DNA of 64,000 nucleotides. It comes from Streptomyces lavendofoliae (lineage in GTDB: Bacteria > Actinomycetota > Actinomycetes > Streptomycetales > Streptomycetaceae). The stretch's first letter is position 1. Every line of letters begins with the position of its first letter. The DNA lies in the NCBI RefSeq assembly GCF_014649735.1, contig NZ_BMTP01000009.1:186001-250000 (forward strand). The letters run 5' to 3'. A model generated the notes under the pieces. That model was not told where the DNA came from. It did not search any database and saw only the letters and a list, made by a program, of their open reading frames with translations. A program made the translations under genes and the position numbers. This document shows, piece by piece, positions 33,600 through 41,670 of this stretch.

Positions 33600-34928
33600 T
33601 CATCTCTCCGCCGTCACCCCTGGACGCGGGTAGGTACGGCCCTTCCAGGCGGCCCCTCGGCCCCGGTGGTGCCGTACGGCCGAATCGACCGTCATGCACA
33701 GATAGAGGCACGCGGTGAACGGCAGCAGGAACGCCCGCCCCGGCGACTGCCGGTAGTAGCGCAGCACCGGGACGTACGTCCCCGCCATCACCGCCCAGGC
33801 CGCCGCGCCCAGCGCACCCGCCGCCGTGTCCCCCGCGCACAAGCCCGCAGCCAGCGCGGCGGGCGGCGCCAGGTACACCACCGCCAGCCCCGCCACGGTG
33901 CCGGCCAGCACGAACGGGTTGTGCCACAGCTGGGCGTACGCGCTGCGGGCCACCATCCGCCACAGGTCCGCCAGCCCGGGGTAGGGGCGGACGCTGTCCA
34001 CCCGGTCGGCGAGCCCCAGCCAGACCCGCCCGCCGGCCCGCCGGACCGCCCGTGCCAGTGACACGTCGTCGATGACGGCCTGTCGGATCGCCTCCGGGAC
34101 GCGGGCACGGACGGCCGCCTCGTCCCGCAGCAGCACGCACCCGCCCGCGGCGGCGACCGTGCGGGCCCCGGCCCGGTTCACCCGCCGGAACGGGTACAGC
34201 TTCGCGAAGAAGTAGACGAACGCGGGCACGATCAGCCGCTCCCACGCGGTGACCGTCCGCAGGCGGGCCATCTGCGACACCAGGTCGAGTCCGTTGGAGG
34301 TGGCCGCGCACACCAGCTCCCGAAGGCTGTCCGGCTCGTGTGCGATGTCCGCGTCGGTGAGCAGCAGGTACTCCGGGCCGCGCGGAACGGTGGCACCGTC
34401 CGGACCGGCGGCACCGCGCGGAACGGCGGCGCCGCCCGCGCCGCCCGGGTCCCGCCGGGTGCCCCCCTCTCGCCCGGCGCCCGCTCGCGCGCCCGTGCCC
34501 GCCTCGCCGCCCGCCTCCGCGAACGCTTCCGCCCCACGCGCGCGTGCCCGTTCGATGCCGTGCCGCAGCGCCCACAGCTTCCCGGTCCAGCCGGGCTCCG
34601 GCGCCCCGGGCGTCACCACCGTCAGCGGCGGACCTCCGTGCCGCACCGCCAGGGCGCGCGCCACATCTCCCGTACCGTCCTCACTGCCGTCGTCGACCAG
34701 GAAGATCTCCAGGGGCCCCGGATAGTCCTGCGCCAGCAGCGACGGCAGGCTCAGCGGCAGCACCTCCGCCTCGTCCCTGGCCGGCACCACCACGGCGACC
34801 GACGGCCACCGGGCCGGCGCGGACCGGCGCGGCAGGCGCTGATCCGTGCGCCAGAAGAGCCCCTGTCCCAGCAGCAGCCACACCCAGGCGACCAGGGATG
34901 TCAGGGCGATCCACGCAATGGTGCTCAT
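33600..34928 (-). CDS. HpnB-like family 2 glycosyltransferase
   Basis: 442 residues from ATG 34928. There is an N-terminal membrane anchor (about 3-22), then the GT-A domain with VVVPARDEAEVLPLSLPSLL, IFLVDDGSEDGT and the DxD-type motif YLLLTDADIAHEPDSLRELV. Late motifs are VIDDVSLARAVRRAGGRVWL. Two or three membrane helices follow (about 340-420). The overall plan is that of hopene-associated HpnB. A Gly/Ala/Arg-rich insert of about 50 residues (approximately 133-183) interrupts the catalytic domain. No hopanoid genes are nearby. Confidence 0.87.
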   Translation of the reverse strand: MSTIAWIALTSLVAWVWLLLGQGLFWRTDQRLPRRSAPARWPSVAVVVPARDEAEVLPLSLPSLLAQDYPGPLEIFLVDDGSEDGTGDVARALAVRHGGPPLTVVTPGAPEPGWTGKLWALRHGIERARARGAEAFAEAGGEAGTGARAGAGREGGTRRDPGGAGGAAVPRGAAGPDGATVPRGPEYLLLTDADIAHEPDSLRELVCAATSNGLDLVSQMARLRTVTAWERLIVPAFVYFFAKLYPFRRVNRAGARTVAAAGGCVLLRDEAAVRARVPEAIRQAVIDDVSLARAVRRAGGRVWLGLADRVDSVRPYPGLADLWRMVARSAYAQLWHNPFVLAGTVAGLAVVYLAPPAALAAGLCAGDTAAGALGAAAWAVMAGTYVPVLRYYRQSPGRAFLLPFTACLYLCMTVDSAVRHHRGRGAAWKGRTYPRPGVTAER

Positions 34929-34985
34929 TCGCCGCAGTCTGCCCCACAACGGCGGGAGCGCAAGGGTGTCGGCTAGGGTGACCGG

Positions 34986-35771
34986 GTGAAGATCGCGCTC
35001 ATGGACTCCGGAATCGGCCTCCTGGCGGCGGCCGCCGCGGTGCGCCGGCTGCGGCCGGACGCGGCTCTCGTCCTCTCCTCCGACCCCGACGGCATGCCCT
35101 GGGGACCCCGGACGCCCGACGACCTCACCACCCGCGCCCTCGCCGTCGCCCGGGTGGCCGCGGCACACCGGCCGGACGCGCTGATCGTCGCCTGCAACAC
35201 GGCCTCCGTCCACACGCTGCCCGCCCTGCGCGCCGAGCTCGAACCGGAGATCCCGGTCATCGGGACCGTCCCCGCCATCAAGCCGGCCGCGGCCGGCGGC
35301 GGCCCCGTCGCCATCTGGGCGACCCCCGCCACGACCGGCAGCCCCTACCAGCGCGGGCTCATCCGTGACTTCGCCGGATCGGTCGACGTCACCGAGGTCC
35401 CCTGCCCCGGACTCGCCGACGCCGTCCAGCACGCCGACGAGGAGGCCGTCGACCGCGCGATCGCCGCGGCCGCCGCGCTCACGCCGCCCGGCGTGCGATC
35501 CGTCGTCCTGGGCTGCACCCACTACGAGCTGGTCGCCGAGCGCATCCGGGCGGCCGTGCGGCCCGCCGGCCGCCCGCCGGTCCTGCTGCACGGCTCCGCC
35601 CACGCCGTCGCCGCCCAGGCGCTGCGCCGCACCGGAATCCCCGCCGACCCCGCCGCGTCCCCCAGCACCGACCTCACGGTGCTGCTCAGCGGCCGCGAGG
35701 CGGACCTCCCGGCGGCCGCCCTCACCTACGCCGAGGGCCGCCTGCTCGCCGCGACCGCGCCCACGCGCTGA
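34986..35771 (+). CDS. Glutamate/aspartate racemase-family protein
   Basis: 261 residues from GTG 34986. The cofactor-independent racemase pattern is complete: MDSGIGLLAAAAAV, the first catalytic Cys in LIVACNTASVHTLPAL and the second in VVLGCTHYELV. Glutamate racemase (MurI) makes D-Glu for peptidoglycan; this copy is more divergent than usual (the segment SSDPDGMPWGPRTPDDL replaces the usual DxxxxPYG region), so it may be a paralogue and I give no gene symbol. Confidence 0.82.
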   Translation: MKIALMDSGIGLLAAAAAVRRLRPDAALVLSSDPDGMPWGPRTPDDLTTRALAVARVAAAHRPDALIVACNTASVHTLPALRAELEPEIPVIGTVPAIKPAAAGGGPVAIWATPATTGSPYQRGLIRDFAGSVDVTEVPCPGLADAVQHADEEAVDRAIAAAAALTPPGVRSVVLGCTHYELVAERIRAAVRPAGRPPVLLHGSAHAVAAQALRRTGIPADPAASPSTDLTVLLSGREADLPAAALTYAEGRLLAATAPTR

Positions 35772-35855
35772 GGCCCGCGCGGTCCGTCCGCGGCGTTCAT
35801 CCGCTCGGTCGCCGTCGGAGGGCAGCGGCGGCGGACCGTGATTACGCTGCTACGC

Positions 35856-36545
35856 ATGGACCATCCCCGGGGCGAGCGACCTTCCGCGAGGGACCCGGTG
35901 CCGGACGTGTGGACCGGGCGGGCCACCAACCGTCTCCAGTGGGCGCCGGCCGCCGCCGGGGCGGCCTGTGTGGCCCTCGGCGTCGGACTGGCCGTCGACC
36001 TGTCGTGGGCCTCCGGTACCGCCGCCCTGCTGATGGCGGTCATCGGCTGCGTCGCCGCGGGGCTGCTGGTGCTCTTCGGGACGCTCGCCTTCGTGCACGT
36101 CGAGCTCACCGTGGACCCGCACGCCCTCGAAGTGCGCTGCGGACACATGGGCGTGCCGCGCCGGCGCATCCCGCTCGACACCGTCGTGGGCGCCGACTTC
36201 GCCCCGTCCGTGACGCCGCGCCAGTGGGGCGGCTGGGGGTACCGCTGGCGCCCGGAGAAGGGCACCGCGGTCGTGGTGCGCCGGGGTGAGGCCGTGGTCC
36301 TCACCCTGGGCGACGGGCGGAGCTTCACGGTCACCGTCGACGACGCGGAGACCGCCGTGCGTGTCATCCGCCACCGCCTGCGCCTCCGCGGCGCGCCGCG
36401 GAGGGCCGCCCCGGCCGGGTGGGCGGACGCCCCGGGCCGGACGGCCCCCCGAAGTCCCGGCCCCGGGGACCTGGGTCCGGAGGGCCTGGGCCCGGAGGAG
36501 ACGCCCGTGCCCGGCGGACCGGGCGGCACCGGTCCCCGCACCTGA
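35856..36545 (+). CDS. Two-helix membrane protein with PH-like C-terminal domain
   Basis: 229 residues. I start it at ATG 35856, seven bases after a -10-like TACGCT, implying a leaderless mRNA; a GTG at 35838 is possible. Two membrane helices (about 30-48 and 55-80) are followed by a beta-rich domain (VELTVDPHALEVRCGHMGVP, TVVGADFAPSVTP, GWGYRWRPEKGTAVVVRRGE) that resembles a bacterial PH domain, and a Pro-rich tail. Function unknown. Confidence 0.72.
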   Translation: MDHPRGERPSARDPVPDVWTGRATNRLQWAPAAAGAACVALGVGLAVDLSWASGTAALLMAVIGCVAAGLLVLFGTLAFVHVELTVDPHALEVRCGHMGVPRRRIPLDTVVGADFAPSVTPRQWGGWGYRWRPEKGTAVVVRRGEAVVLTLGDGRSFTVTVDDAETAVRVIRHRLRLRGAPRRAAPAGWADAPGRTAPRSPGPGDLGPEGLGPEETPVPGGPGGTGPRT

Positions 36546-36696
36546 CCGCCTCGCCGGTGGCCGCCTCTCTGGCCGCCTCACCCGCCCCGCCCGCCCCGTG
36601 CACCTCTCGCGGCTCCCGCCCCGGGCGGCCCGCCTCGCGGGCCGGCTCCGGGGCGCGGCGGCCCGCCCGCGCTGGGGTTCGCACAGGTGCCCGCCG

Positions 36697-36702
36697 TACA
36701 CT
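36697..36702 (+). promoter_or_regulatory. Candidate -10 element for leaderless lnt
   Basis: TACACT lies six bases before the GTG at 36709 and no ribosome-binding sequence intervenes, consistent with transcription starting at the start codon. No clear -35 is seen. Confidence 0.45.
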
Positions 36703-36708
36703 CCGCAC

Positions 36709-38319
36709 GTGAGCGCCACCTTGACCACCGCCGAAGCCCCTCCGCCCGCCCCCGAAGAGCGGCGGCCGAGCCGGCTGCCGCGGTGGGCGGCACGGCTGCG
36801 GCGGCCGGCGGCGGCCGTGACGGCCGGCGTCCTGCTGTTCCTGAGCTTCCCGCCCCGCCCCCTGTGGTGGCTCGCCGTGCCGGGCTTCGCCCTCCTCGGC
36901 TGGGCGCTGCGCGGCCGGCGGCTCAGGGCCGGCTTCGGTCTCGGCTACCTCGCGGGTCTCGGTTTCCTGCTGCCCCTCCTGGTGTGGACCGGCGAGGAGG
37001 TGGGAGCGGGGCCCTGGCTGGCGCTGGTCGCCGCCGAGTCGCTGTTCGTCGCGACCGCCTGCCTCCTCGTCGCCGCCGTGTCGCGGCTCCCCGCCTGGCC
37101 GGTGTTCGCCGCCGCCGCGTGGATCGTGGGCGAGGCGGTACGCGCCCGGGTGCCCTTCGGCGGGTTCCCCTGGGGCAAGGTCGCCTTCGGGCAGGCGGAC
37201 GGTGTGTTCCTGCCGCTCGCGGCCGTGGGGGGCACGCCCCTGCTCGGCTTCGCGGTCGCCCTGTGCGGCTTCGGCCTGTACGAGGCGGTGCGCGTCCTCC
37301 GTACGTACCGGGCGGCCGGCGTCGTCCCGCGCGGCCCCCTCGCCGCCGCCGCGCTGTCCCTCCTCGTACCGGTCACCGCCGCGTCGGCCGCCCGGCCGCT
37401 GGTCACCGACGCCGCCGAGGACGGCACCGCCACCGTGGCAGCGATCCAGGGCAACGTGCCCCGGCTGGGCCTGGACTTCAACGACCAGCGCCGTGCGGTG
37501 CTCGACAACCACGCGCGCCGCACCGAGCAGCTCGCCGCCGATGTGACCGCCGGCAGGGCACCGAAGCCGGACTTCGTGCTGTGGCCGGAGAACTCCTCCG
37601 ACCTGGACCCCTACCGCAACGACGACGCCCGGGCGGTCATCGACCGGGCGGTCACGGCCATCGGCGTCCCCACCGTCGTCGGGGCCGTGATCACTCCCGG
37701 GACCGGCAAGCTCCGCAACACCCTGATCCAGTGGGACCCGCGGAACGGCCCCGTCGCGACCTACGACAAGCGGCATGTGCAGCCGTTCGGCGAGTACATC
37801 CCGATGCGGTCCTTCGTGCGGATCTTCAACAAGAACGTGGACCGGGTCAGCCGGGACTTCGGCCCCGGCACCGAGGTCGGCGTGTTCGACCTCGCCGGCA
37901 CCGAGGTGGGCCTCGCCACCTGCTACGAGGCGGCCTTCGACTGGGCGGTGCGGGACACCGTGACGCACGGCGCCCGGCTCATCTCCGTACCCAGCAACAA
38001 CGCCACCTTCGGGCGCAGCGAGATGACCTACCAGCAGCTCGCCATGTCGAGGGTGCGGGCCGTCGAGCACAGCCGCGCCGTGGTCGTGCCCGTCACCAGC
38101 GGGGTCAGCGCGATCATCCGGCCGGACGGCACGATCGTGCGGGAGTCGCGGATGTTCACCCCCGACGCCCTGGTGGCCGAGGTGCCGCTGCGCTCCTCCC
38201 TCACGCCCGCGACCCGCATGGGCACACTCCCCGAGGCCGCCCTGGTCGCACTCGCCGCCGCCGGGCTCGGCTGGGCGGCGTACGGGGCCGTACGCCGCCG
38301 GAGGCCCTCGACCGCCTAG
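36709..38319 (+). CDS. lnt: Apolipoprotein N-acyltransferase
   Basis: 536 residues from GTG 36709. The N-terminal ~215 residues hold about six to seven membrane helices. The periplasm-facing carbon-nitrogen hydrolase domain has the catalytic triad: Glu in VLWPENSSDLDPY, Lys in YDKRHVQPFGEYIPM and Cys in GLATCYEAAFDWAV. Lnt transfers an acyl chain from phospholipid to the N-terminal Cys of lipoproteins at the outer face of the membrane. Streptomyces usually has two copies. A NUDIX gene follows directly; its -10-like TAGGCT overlaps the lnt stop. Confidence 0.94.
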   Translation: MSATLTTAEAPPPAPEERRPSRLPRWAARLRRPAAAVTAGVLLFLSFPPRPLWWLAVPGFALLGWALRGRRLRAGFGLGYLAGLGFLLPLLVWTGEEVGAGPWLALVAAESLFVATACLLVAAVSRLPAWPVFAAAAWIVGEAVRARVPFGGFPWGKVAFGQADGVFLPLAAVGGTPLLGFAVALCGFGLYEAVRVLRTYRAAGVVPRGPLAAAALSLLVPVTAASAARPLVTDAAEDGTATVAAIQGNVPRLGLDFNDQRRAVLDNHARRTEQLAADVTAGRAPKPDFVLWPENSSDLDPYRNDDARAVIDRAVTAIGVPTVVGAVITPGTGKLRNTLIQWDPRNGPVATYDKRHVQPFGEYIPMRSFVRIFNKNVDRVSRDFGPGTEVGVFDLAGTEVGLATCYEAAFDWAVRDTVTHGARLISVPSNNATFGRSEMTYQQLAMSRVRAVEHSRAVVVPVTSGVSAIIRPDGTIVRESRMFTPDALVAEVPLRSSLTPATRMGTLPEAALVALAAAGLGWAAYGAVRRRRPSTA

Positions 38320-38330
38320 GCTCACGGGAT

Positions 38331-38813
38331 ATGGCGACTCCTGACTTCATCCGGGCCGTCCGGGCCACCGCCGGGCACCAGCTGCTGTTCCTGCCGGGCG
38401 TGACCGCCGTCGTCCTCGACGACGAGGGGCGGGTCCTCCTGGCCAGGCGCGTCGACAACGGCCGGTGGTCGCTGATCGGCGGGATCCCGGAGCCGGGGGA
38501 GCAACCGGCCGTGAGCGTCGTGCGCGAGGTGATGGAGGAGACGGCGGTGGAGTGCGTCGTCGAGCGCGTGGTCCTCGTGGAGACGCTGCCGCCGGTGACG
38601 TACCCCAACGGCGACCGGTGCCAGTACATGGACACCTGCTTCCGCTGCCGGGCCGTGGGCGGGGACGCGCGCGTGAACGACGACGAGTCGCTGGAGGTGG
38701 GGTGGTTCCCGCTGGACGCGCTGCCACCCCTGCGCCCTGGTGAGCTGTTCCGGATCAAGCAGGCTCTCACCGACGAACCCACATGGTTCTCCACCACGGC
38801 CGACCAGGCGTAA
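38331..38813 (+). CDS. NUDIX hydrolase
   Basis: 160 residues from ATG 38331. The NUDIX box reads GGIPEPGEQPAVSVVREVME then ETAVEC, with all catalytic Glu/Arg positions of GX5EX7REUXEE. The segment DRCQYMDTCFRCR is typical of actinobacterial MutT-like members. It hydrolyses a nucleoside-diphosphate-linked compound; which one is not clear. A TAGGCT element eight bases upstream and lack of a ribosome site suggest a leaderless start, while close spacing to lnt (11 bp) also allows co-transcription. Confidence 0.9.
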   Translation: MATPDFIRAVRATAGHQLLFLPGVTAVVLDDEGRVLLARRVDNGRWSLIGGIPEPGEQPAVSVVREVMEETAVECVVERVVLVETLPPVTYPNGDRCQYMDTCFRCRAVGGDARVNDDESLEVGWFPLDALPPLRPGELFRIKQALTDEPTWFSTTADQA

Positions 38814-38867
38814 GTATGGGTGCGGCCCATATCGGTGGAGCCGTCCCCGCTTCATAGGGTGCCGGAC

Positions 38868-39653
38868 ATGACCGCACCCCACACCGTCACCCCCCTCCAC
38901 CTCGGCGGCCGCACCGCGCTCGTCACCGGCGCGGCGAGCGGCATCGGCCGCGCCTGCGCGCTGCGCCTCGCGGCGGCCGGAGCCAAGGTGAGGGCCGTCG
39001 ACCGGGACGCCACCGGCCTGGAGGCCCTGGCCGGGGCGGCGCCCGCCACGGCCGGGTCGGTCGAGCCCCACGTACTGGACCTGACCGACCTCGACGCGGC
39101 GGAGGACCTGGCGGCGGGCACCGACATCCTGGTCAACAACGCCGGACTGCAACTGGTCCGCCCCATCGAGGAGTTCCCCCCGGAGGTCTTCCACACCGTC
39201 CTCACCGTGATGCTGGAGGCACCCTTCCGGCTGATCCGGGGCGCGCTGCCGCACATGTACGCGCAGGGGTGGGGCCGCGTCGTCAACGTCTCCTCCGTGC
39301 ACGGGCTGCGCGCCTCCGCCTACAAGTCCGCCTATGTGGCCGCCAAACACGGCCTGGAGGGGCTCTCCAAGACAGCAGCCCTCGAAGGCGCCCCGCACGG
39401 CGTCACCTCCAACTGCGTCAACCCCGGTTATGTGCGCACCCCCCTGGTCGAGGCGCAGATCGCGGACCAGGCGGAGGCGCACGGCATCCCGCCCGAGCGG
39501 GTGGTGACCGACGTCCTGCTGAAGGACTCGGCACTCAAGCGCCTCGTCGAGCCCGAGGAGGTCGCGGAGGCCGTCGCCTACCTCTGCTCGCCGCCCGCCT
39601 CGTTCATCACGGGCACCTCGCTCGTCCTCGACGGCGGCTGGACCGCCCACTGA
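38868..39653 (+). CDS. 3-hydroxybutyrate dehydrogenase (SDR)
   Basis: 261 residues. The ATG at 38868 is preceded seven bases earlier by TAGGGT, a good -10, so a leaderless start is likely. A classic SDR: VTGAASGIGRACALRLA (NAD loop), ILVNNAGLQLV, SSVHGL and the catalytic AYKSAYVAAKHGLEG (YxxxK), and PGYVRTPLVEAQIADQAEAH, typical of D-3-hydroxybutyrate dehydrogenase. It oxidises 3-hydroxybutyrate to acetoacetate with NAD. It neighbours a GAF/PucR regulator and an MHS transporter, which may form one utilisation module. Confidence 0.9.
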   Translation: MTAPHTVTPLHLGGRTALVTGAASGIGRACALRLAAAGAKVRAVDRDATGLEALAGAAPATAGSVEPHVLDLTDLDAAEDLAAGTDILVNNAGLQLVRPIEEFPPEVFHTVLTVMLEAPFRLIRGALPHMYAQGWGRVVNVSSVHGLRASAYKSAYVAAKHGLEGLSKTAALEGAPHGVTSNCVNPGYVRTPLVEAQIADQAEAHGIPPERVVTDVLLKDSALKRLVEPEEVAEAVAYLCSPPASFITGTSLVLDGGWTAH

Positions 39654-39714
39654 CCGGTCCGCGGTTTTCCACAGGGCTGGTGCGACCCCCCGTACGGCAG
39701 GTATCCCTGTGACC

Positions 39715-41619
39715 ATGTCCGAAGAACCGCTCCGCGACCCGGAGCCCAGCGCCGATCCGGCCGCCTACCTGGGCCTTCTCGCGCGCGGGGCGCCCGCCGA
39801 CGCGTACGACCGGCCCGTGCTGCTCGCCCGCGCGAGCGGTGCCGGACCCGCCGCGCTCACCGGGCTCGAACACGCCAAGCGGCTCGCCCTGCGCGTCCGC
39901 GCCGAACTGGAGGGGCGCCGGCGACGCGAGGCGGAGCTGTCCGCGCTCTTCGAGACCGCCCACGACCTCGCCGGGCTGCGGGACCTCGACGCGGTGCTGC
40001 GCGCCATCGTGCAGCGCGCGCGTTCCCTGCTGGGCACCGAGGTCGCCTACCTCAGCCTCAACGACCCGGTCGCCGGCGACACCTACATGCGGGTCACCGA
40101 GGGCTCCGTCTCGGCGCGCTTCCAGCAGCTCCGCCTGGGCATGGGGGAGGGTCTCGGCGGCCTGGTCGCCCAGACCGCCCGGCCCTACGTGACGGAGAGC
40201 TACTTCGACGACGAGCGGTTCCGGCACACCAGGACCATCGACTCCGGCGTCCGCGACGAGGGCCTGGTCGCGATCCTCGGGGTGCCGCTCACCCTCGGCA
40301 GCCAGGTGATCGGCGTGCTCTTCGCCGCCGACCGGCGGGCCCGCGTCTTCGAGCGCGAGCAGGTCGCGCTGCTCGGCTCGCTGGCCGCGCACGCCGCCGT
40401 CGCCATCGACACCGCCAACCTGCTGGCCGAGACCAGGTCCGCACTGGCCGAACTGGAGCGCGCCAACGGCATCATCCGCGCGCACAGCGGCGTCATCGAG
40501 CGGGCGTCGGAGGTGCACGACCGGCTGACCGAGCTGGTGCTGCGGGGCGGCGGCGTCCACGACGTGGCGGCGGCGCTCTCCGAGGTCCTGGACGGTTCGG
40601 TCCACTTCACCGAGGGGCCGTTGCCCGCCGAGTGCGCCGACGGGCACGCGACCCGGCGCGGCGACGAGTGGGTCGCGGCCGTGTCGGCCGGCGGCGAGGC
40701 GTTGGGCGCCCTGGTGCTGCGCGGCCAGCCGGACCTGGACCCGGTCGACCAGCGGACCCTGGAGCGGGCCGCGATGGTGACGTCCCTGCTGCTCCTGGCC
40801 CGCCGCTCCGCCGGGGAGGCCGAACAGCGGGTACGGGGCGAGCTGCTGGACGACCTGCTCGACGCGCCCGAGCGCGACCGGCGGCTGCTCCGGGAGCGGG
40901 CCGCCCGCCTCAGGACCGACTTCGACGCCCCGCACGTGGTGCTGGCGGCCCGCATCGACCGCCCCGATCCCCCCGCAGGAGACCGGGACGGGGCCGACCG
41001 GCAGCGCCTCTGGTCGGCGGCCTCGCACCTGGCGGCCACCCGCCACGGCCTCGCCTCCGCACGCGACGGCGGCACCGTGCTGCTGCTGCCGCTGGAGCGG
41101 GACGACACCGCGGCGGAGATCGCCCGGCAGGCCGCCAAGCACCTCGGCGGCGCCCTGCGCGAACCGGTCACCGTCGGCGCCTCCTCGCCGGTCGACGCGC
41201 CCGCCACCCGCCCGGGCGACATAGCCCCCGCGTACGGCGAGGCCCGCCGCTGCCTCGACGCCCTGCGCCTGCTCGGCCGCTCCGGCGAGGGCGCGGCCGC
41301 CTCGGACCTGGGTTTCCTCGGCCTGCTGCTCGCCGACGCACGGGACATCGCCGGCTTCGTGCGGCGCACCATCGGCGAGGTCGTCGCCTACGACCGCGCC
41401 CGCGGCACGGACCTGGTGCGCACGCTCGACGCGTACTTCGCGAGCGGGATGAGTCCGGTGCGCACGAAGGACGAACTCCACGTCCACGTCAACACGGTGG
41501 CGCAGCGCCTGGAGCGCATCGGCCGCCTGCTCGGGCCCGACTGGCAGTCCCCGCCCCGCGCGCTGGAGATCCAGCTCGCGCTGCGGCTGCACGCGATGTC
41601 CTCGGCGGTCGCGCGCTGA
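39715..41619 (+). CDS. GAF-domain, PucR/CdaR-type HTH transcriptional regulator
   Basis: 634 residues. ATG 39715 lies seven bases after TATCCC, suggesting a leaderless mRNA; the GTG at 39709 would be too close to that -10. A helical N-terminus is followed by a GAF domain (about 80-240, VLRAIVQRARSLLGTEVAYL and GVPLTLGSQVIGVLFAADRR), a second sensor-like region and the PucR C-terminal HTH (about 575-625, TLDAYFASGMSPVRTKDELH and HVNTVAQRLERIGRLLG). It probably activates the adjacent hydroxybutyrate dehydrogenase or transporter in response to a small molecule. Confidence 0.9.
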   Translation: MSEEPLRDPEPSADPAAYLGLLARGAPADAYDRPVLLARASGAGPAALTGLEHAKRLALRVRAELEGRRRREAELSALFETAHDLAGLRDLDAVLRAIVQRARSLLGTEVAYLSLNDPVAGDTYMRVTEGSVSARFQQLRLGMGEGLGGLVAQTARPYVTESYFDDERFRHTRTIDSGVRDEGLVAILGVPLTLGSQVIGVLFAADRRARVFEREQVALLGSLAAHAAVAIDTANLLAETRSALAELERANGIIRAHSGVIERASEVHDRLTELVLRGGGVHDVAAALSEVLDGSVHFTEGPLPAECADGHATRRGDEWVAAVSAGGEALGALVLRGQPDLDPVDQRTLERAAMVTSLLLLARRSAGEAEQRVRGELLDDLLDAPERDRRLLRERAARLRTDFDAPHVVLAARIDRPDPPAGDRDGADRQRLWSAASHLAATRHGLASARDGGTVLLLPLERDDTAAEIARQAAKHLGGALREPVTVGASSPVDAPATRPGDIAPAYGEARRCLDALRLLGRSGEGAAASDLGFLGLLLADARDIAGFVRRTIGEVVAYDRARGTDLVRTLDAYFASGMSPVRTKDELHVHVNTVAQRLERIGRLLGPDWQSPPRALEIQLALRLHAMSSAVAR

Positions 41620-41621
41620 AA

Positions 41622-41650
41622 GGCCGGCCGCCCCGGTGGGGCGACCGGCC
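41622..41650. terminator. Bidirectional stem-loop terminator
   Basis: A 13-bp stem (GGCCGGCCGCCCC against GGGGCGACCGGCC) with one mismatch and a 3-base loop lies between the convergent regulator and transporter genes, starting 3 bp after the regulator stop. Confidence 0.65.
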
Positions 41651-41670
41651 GTGCGCGCGGGCGGCCGGGC

